Shown here piece after piece: positions 50,680 to 64,000 of a stretch of 64,000 bases of DNA. Below the pieces are notes generated by a model, which saw only the letters and a list, made by a program, of their open reading frames with translations, had not been told where the DNA came from and ran no database searches. Source of the stretch: Solea solea. Taxonomy: Eukaryota > Chordata > Actinopteri > Pleuronectiformes > Soleidae. Both the position numbers and the translations under genes were made by a program. Position 1 is the first letter of the stretch; each line of letters opens with the position of its first letter. The stretch is taken from NCBI RefSeq assembly GCF_958295425.1, contig NC_081144.1, positions 6,239,186-6,303,185 of the forward strand, read 5' to 3'.

Positions 50680-50935
50680 AATTCAATTGTATTTGTATAG
50701 TGCTGAATCACAAGATACATGATCTCAAGGCACTGCACATAGACAACATTATAGAGAGAAGACAAACCCAACAATTCACACAATGAGTGTGAATTGGGTC
50801 TCATTGTGAATCTAGATGGCCTCTGCCTAAGGAAAGATCGAAAAATGGGAGACGGAAAGAGGGGAGAGAAAGGACAAGAGGGAGGTGAGTTAGAGACAGA
50901 GGGGAGACCAGGAACAGATAAACAGCAAGTTAGAC
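50680..50935. mobile_element. Teleost LINE 3'-tail-like repeat
   Basis: Begins TTCAATTCAATTGTATTTGT and continues TATAGTGCTGAATCACAAGA, ATCTCAAGGCACTGCACATA and CCCAACAATTCACACAATGA. This order is familiar from a common teleost retroposon 3' end. A purine-rich GGGAGACGGAAAGAGGGGAG section follows. No reverse-transcriptase frame is present. Confidence 0.6.
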
Positions 50936-51529
50936 ATTAGACAAATTAGACATTTCTGAGTCAGTGATGACATGTTTATAGAACTAAAATGTTATTTATT
51001 TGTAATTATAGCATAATAATAATGGCAATTATATGATATGAATAATAATAGTAACAATAATAATAATAATAATAATTATGATCTGGATTAGAATCAGTTG
51101 TTAACCTTGGAAATTTAAGGGATTTTTCAACATTTTTGTCGTGTAGATAACTCTGTTAAAAAATGTCAGCATTGCTCTGAAACTTATATATACTATACAC
51201 TATAAACAGTGTTTTATTACAACTATAGAAACACTGTGTATGTTCACTGTGGTACACTTTTAGTATAAGTGTGTGTGTAACACTCAGAGGACTTGGCTTG
51301 CACCAAGTACTTTTGGATATTTGATACTTTTCTCACATTCATTTAACATTTATGATGCAGCTCATTTGTAATGGATGTTTTACAGTGTGTTGTCGCTAAA
51401 CACGGGCTCATTAAAGCTAAAACTTCTCATTACGTGTCAGAATTATCTGCACCTCCACACGTTATTTCGAAGCTGGAAATACAGAGAAAACAACATGCAA
51501 GTACAGCACCCGCCCAATGTTGTGATCAT

Positions 51530-51706
51530 AGATACAGCGGCATATCTGCTTCTGATTGGCTGCGGGGGGGAGAACGCCCCGCCCTCGGTGACGTATGGGA
51601 CCCCTCTCCACGGGGCGGGGCTGACAAGCGGGGGCATGTTTTCATCTGCTGGTTTGCAGGAGCAGCAAAATTCAGATAGAGACGTGTTTACACCGCTGAT
51701 GGAAAC
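51530..51706 (+). promoter_or_regulatory. nt5dc2 GC-rich promoter and 5' UTR
   Basis: GC-rich stretch directly upstream of the start: an inverted CCAAT box (GATTGGCTG), GC boxes (CCCCGCCC, GGGGCGGGGC) and a CRE-like TGACGTAT between them. A five-codon upstream frame, ATG at 51699 to TGA at 51714-51716, overlaps the main ATG in another frame. The main ATG at 51707 has A at -3. Confidence 0.6.
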
Positions 51707-60422
<8,716 letters not shown>

Positions 60423-60737
60423 GAGCTGAGCTCTCCTCTGATACTGACCGATAAGGAATTCAGAATTTTAGGCCTGATGAACACTTGAGCTATATGGAGG
60501 ATTTTTTTTTTTCATGTGCCATTTTTAAGCCAAGATGGTGCAACTCAACTCTCTCTACACAAATGCTGCACTACAAAGTGACCCATTTACATAGGGAATG
60601 CACTAGAGGGTGCTGTAGGTCTACTGTTACCCAAAGAGTATGCAAATCAGTTTTAACGTGTTGTGGTACAAGATTGACATACTCTGATTTTTGCCTCAAT
60701 GTATTATGGATTAGGCTGCAAACGCACAAATATAACA

Positions 60738-60747
60738 AATAAATAAA
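60738..60747 (+). terminator. Polyadenylation signals for nt5dc2
   Basis: Two overlapping AATAAA hexamers about 320 bases after the nt5dc2 stop codon (60420-60422), with T-rich sequence downstream (TGTGTTCTCTTATTTTCC). The 3' UTR is therefore probably about 340 bases. Confidence 0.65.
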
Positions 60748-61464
60748 ATGATATATGACAGAAATCTGTGTTCTCTTATTTTCCTCTTTTCTTTTCTTTT
60801 TACACTGTACATGAATAAATTACTACTATATATATCGTATGACAGTGAAGTGTTTTTGTTGAATTATGAACAGAATTATTTCAGTCTGCCGCCAACACTT
60901 CTGTGCATCCAATGATTTGTTGTAGCAGCCAGTGCTGTAATGACTACCTTTAATGTAAAAACTGCGACACTAACAATGCTATTTTTTTCTGTTCTTGGTG
61001 TAATATAGTCATTGTGATGACTGACCAATTATGCAGTAACATTTCTGAACATTAAAGTAATCTTTTGTCCATAATTTGAGGTGATATGAGATATTGAAGA
61101 TGAAATTTGATGCATCTCACCTTTAGTCTCAGGTACTGAGATATTTCATCCAAACGGTTTCTTATTATCTGCTGCATTAAATGTTGTAATACAATATTGA
61201 TATAGTGAATTATGGGTCTGCCAAAGAAAATACAAGAGTTATTTTACTATATCTACATATATTGTGGATGACTGTATTTAAATAGCTAGAAATGTCATTT
61301 TGGCAAGTGTAGATTTGGGAATTATACAATAATATACAATATTTTTTATTTTTTTGGTACTCACAAAAGGACGAACATGGTGGTATATGTATGCATTTTC
61401 TTTATGTATATACAATTTAGCCAAAATTGGAAAAAAAATTGGAATCAATATAAAAAAGATTAAT

Positions 61465-61665
61465 GACTTTTTTCTATTCTGACTTTTTTTCTTAAAATGT
61501 TGACTTTCCTCAGAATTGTGAAATTAAAGTCAGAATTCTGACTGTTTTCCACAAATTCTAACTTTTTTCCCCTCAAAATACTGACTTTTTCCTGAGATTC
61601 TGAAATTCTGATTGTTTTAATTCTGACCTTTTTCTTCTCAAAGTCTGACTTTTGTCTCAGAATTC
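61465..61665. repeat. Degenerate TTCTGACTTTTTTC tandem repeat
   Basis: Units such as TTCTGACTTTTTTTCTTAAA, CAGAATTCTGACTGTTTTCC and ATACTGACTTTTTCCTGAGA recur about every 33 bases, at least five times with substitutions. It is an old minisatellite-like array with no coding potential. Confidence 0.75.
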
Positions 61666-61724
61666 TTTTTTTTTCAATTTTGTTTACAAAAAACGATCAT
61701 ATGTGGCCCTAATCCTCATTCGTG

Positions 61725-61910
61725 TAAAAAAATCACTAGGTAACACAGTGGTAGAGCTTTCAACTAGAAGGATGTGTGTTAGATTCCCAGCTCCGCTAGT
61801 CTACATGCCAATGTGTCCTTGGGCAAGTGTGAATGGGTGAATGGCAAAACTGTAGAGTAAACCAGCTTTGAGTGGTCACCAAGACTAGAAAAGCCCTATA
61901 GACCATTTAC
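61725..61910 (+). mobile_element. tRNA-derived SINE-like element
   Basis: Order of parts: an A-box-like GTGGTAGAGCTTT, a B-box-like GTGTGTTAGATTCCC, the phrase TCCTTGGGCAAGTGTGAATG, then GGTGAATGGCAAAACTGTAG and a LINE-related tail, CTTTGAGTGGTCACCAAGAC to ACCATTTACC. This layout matches common teleost tRNA SINEs. The promoter boxes are degraded, so it is probably inactive. Confidence 0.7.
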
Positions 61911-62074
61911 CAAGATGGACACCAAATCCAACATAGCCGACTTCCGGTTTGGTCAAAAATTGTCCCGAAAAAAATCGGGACAGTTTCGTCAAAATTGAAG
62001 CAAATGAGAAGAATGTTTAATGTATAATAATGATAATAATATTTTGAAGAAAAACAATAGGTTTGTTTCTGCCC

Positions 62075-62233
62075 TGGCACTTTCGTGCTCGGGCCCGAAT
62101 TATTGACGGTTTGCTCGTCGTTGCTACACGGGCACATTCTCGCAGTCGGTTTACGGTCGTGTGGTTGCTAGGCTGCGCAGCATCCATTCATTCATCCCCG
62201 CTGCTGCTACACACACACACACACACACACACA

Positions 62234-62265
<32 letters not shown>

Positions 62266-62360
62266 TCACCAACTCATTCACTTCGAGACGCTCGCCTGAA
62301 GACAACAACAGAGAAGGTAGTGTACTCTAACAACACATGTTTCACTGACTCTGTCTGAGC
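62075..62360 (+). promoter_or_regulatory. CpG-rich block, possible promoter / 5' UTR exon of a downstream gene
   Basis: CG dinucleotides are denser here (TTTCGTGCTCGGGCCCGAAT, TCTCGCAGTCGGTTTACGGTC) than in the flanks. It is followed by (AC)n at 62205-62232 and (AGC)n at about 62233-62265, and a donor-like AGAAG|GTAGTG at 62314. The arrangement fits a plus-strand first exon whose gene continues beyond the window. No protein family is recognisable. Confidence 0.35.
62205..62265. repeat. Compound (AC)n-(AGC)n microsatellite
   Basis: About 14 AC units run directly into an interrupted AGC triplet array of about ten units, in a CpG-rich block that may be transcribed. Confidence 0.9.
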
Positions 62361-62979
62361 TTTAACTGCGTCAATTCATTTCAAACCGCCGGAGGAAGAA
62401 GAGTGAGATTTGAGAGGTTTCTTTGGCCAAGTTTTTCGTCCCGTACTATAATCATTTCTGGAGAAAAAAAAAGGACCAAAACGCGAATGTGCGCTTTCCT
62501 GCACTGACTGACTGACCGACGTGTGTGATGTTCAGGGCGTCGAAAGTGTAAGATAAAAGATTTACACTTTAGACGACAATGTCACAGTAAAAAAAAAAAA
62601 AAAAACGGGACTCGTACACTTCATGGAGACCAAAACCTGGTCCTAACGAGGCAGAATTATATTTCAATGTAACCGATTATTTAAGGGCTGAGATTTGAAT
62701 TGTGGTTATGGTTAAGAAGGTTAGTGTTTGGCATTAACTGGTTATGGTTAAGAGTGAATGAAAGTCAGTGCAGAGTAAGTGTGTTTTTACATATCTCACT
62801 TTTCACTCTATCTTGGCGTTGACATCATACATGTCATCATATAATCAGAAATATGTTATTGTCATTGAATATGAATACAACAGAACGAGTTGTGAACCTC
62901 ATAAGATGTTTCTAAAAACATTTAAAAACAGTCTTGTAGCAATAAAATGTTACAACTGTGGCAAAATGTTCTAGTGCTG

Positions 62980-63145
62980 TATTCAAGACCTCAAGACCCT
63001 AACAAGACCAAGACTGAGACTGCGACTAGGGCAGGGCATATAGAAAATGTACATAGAAACTGTGGACTTGTCCAGGTCTTGGTCTTGTCTCAATCCTTCA
63101 AAGTCTTGGTCTCAGATCAAACTTGTCCTTGTCTCATTAACACTG
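62980..63145. repeat. AAGACCAAGAC / GTCTTGGTC inverted repeat element
   Basis: The left arm has TCAAGACCCTAACAAGACCAAGACTG; the right arm has CAGGTCTTGGTCTTGTCTCA and AGTCTTGGTCTCAGATCAAA. The arms are partly complementary and separated by about 60 bases. It looks like a foldback-type non-autonomous element common in teleosts. Boundaries are approximate. Confidence 0.5.
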
Positions 63146-63869
63146 TTGGAAATAACTATTTTCTTCAATTTAGGTTTTGGAGCATTTAATATTTAATATG
63201 AAATGGGAGACTTAATGGAATGTATGAATCATAAAGAAAAGAAGTAAAACTGTCATTTCATAATAGGATTCTCTTCTTTCTTCTTTGCTTTTCTCCACCC
63301 AGTAATTTTCCTAAACGTCGCCTTATATTCAACGTTTCGCTGTTTCCATCTCCTGCAGCTTTACCTCCTGTCCTGTGACACCGTCTGTCATTACAGTCTG
63401 TTTCTGACACCTTCTTTAATGCAGAAAGTGGTTGTTTTTCTTTGTCTTTCATTACTGAGATTTCTCACTCTACAGTCACGTGTCAGTGTCGGTCTTCTTT
63501 TCACTTTTACACAACACTACAGCACATTTCTTGGTGTTTGAATTCAGCAATTGTTGAACTTCCCCTCGCTATTGATGTCTCATGTCATGACTGATGGTGA
63601 TTTAACACTTGGTCACAGCTGACAATGTTCCTGCAGGAGCGACTGGTGTGTCCATGGTGTGCTTCACGGCTCTGTGCCTTCAGTGAATGAGCACTTGAGT
63701 ATCTGTAGACCACTAAAAATATTTAAAAAAAAACACAATAGTGAGGATTGAATATTTTTTCTTCCCATTATGGGTTGTAATTGTGTTCTGGTGAGGTAGT
63801 AGTTTTGCTTTATAGAGAAAAGAGGAGCCTCCTTTTCTGAAACACTCGGTCGTTGACTTTCATCATTCA

Positions 63870-64000
63870 GTGCCTCCTTCTCGATTAATCAATTAAAAGT
63901 TGGGTCCATAAAATACCAGAAAACCTTAAAAAATGTTCATCAGTGTGTGGCAAACCTGGAAATGATGATGTTCTCGAATGTCTTGTTTTGTCCTCAAACC
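63870..64000. mobile_element. hAT-like element fragment at window end
   Basis: CTCGATTAATCAATTAAAAG, then GTCCATAAAATACCAGAAAA and ATGATGATGTTCTCGAATGT resemble the interior of a frequent teleost hAT-like repeat, the type also seen at 1-57. It runs off the window edge. Confidence 0.5.

Larger units (their letters stand above)
49006..51520. other. Intergenic region between the BICD gene and nt5dc2
   Basis: AT-rich DNA with no supported exon. It contains a long (TA)n tract at 49739-49845, a retroposon-tail-like stretch at 50680-50935 and an (AAT)n tract near 51056-51075. Confidence 0.6.
60770..62050. other. Intergenic DNA downstream of nt5dc2
   Basis: AT-rich, without a supported exon. It contains a degenerate tandem repeat at about 61465-61665 and a SINE-like copy at about 61725-61910. 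Confidence 0.6.

Noticed and set aside
62161..62358. Frame with His-Thr and poly-Ala runs
   Set aside because: It reads through the (AC)n-(AGC)n microsatellite; more likely non-coding 5' sequence than a protein.

Overview
This window is nuclear DNA from a ray-finned fish, most likely a percomorph-type teleost. The genes are vertebrate genes with GT-AG introns. Intergenic and intronic DNA is AT-rich, with long (TA)n and (GT)n tracts and several repeats typical of teleosts: an L2-type LINE tail, tRNA-derived SINE-like pieces, hAT-like and Tc1-like non-autonomous elements, and TACTTAAGTA-type repeats. I see no bacterial or viral gene. All family assignments come from recalled protein signatures; no search was run.

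Six multi-exon protein genes account for the coding content. (1) sema3f (+, 2373-9488), a class 3 semaphorin; the signal-peptide exon was not found. (2) was (-, 15040-10891), a complete WASP of 539 aa. (3) slc38a5 (-, 23882-16567), a complete system N/A amino-acid transporter of 476 aa. (4) apex2 (-, 32187-28390), a complete AP endonuclease 2 of 573 aa. (5) A BICD-family dynein adaptor (+, 34130-45359), 1153 aa, with an unusually long Ser/Pro/Arg-rich tail. (6) nt5dc2 (+, 51707-60422), a complete HAD-type 5'-nucleotidase-domain protein of 598 aa. For genes 2-6 each exon phase joins in frame from ATG to stop; for sema3f all 16 exons found join in frame.

Layout: sema3f and was converge. was, slc38a5 and apex2 form a head-to-tail block on the minus strand. 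apex2 and the BICD gene diverge from a shared ~0.5 kb region. nt5dc2 follows on the plus strand behind a GC-rich promoter. The last ~3.5 kb holds repeats and a CpG-richer block that may be the 5' end of a further gene. There is no operon logic: the genes serve unrelated processes (axon guidance, actin nucleation, amino-acid transport, base-excision repair, dynein transport, phosphatase-like). From memory of human maps, WAS, SLC38A5 and APEX2 lie on Xp11 and SEMA3F and NT5DC2 on 3p21, so the block mixes two mammalian regions.

I did not find a novel multi-gene system. The best leads are the divergent long-tailed BICD paralogue and its possible alternative last exon, a hAT-type element with near-perfect target-site duplication, a Tc1-like relic, a repeat present in two distant copies beside two genes, and several inverted or tandem repeats inside introns.
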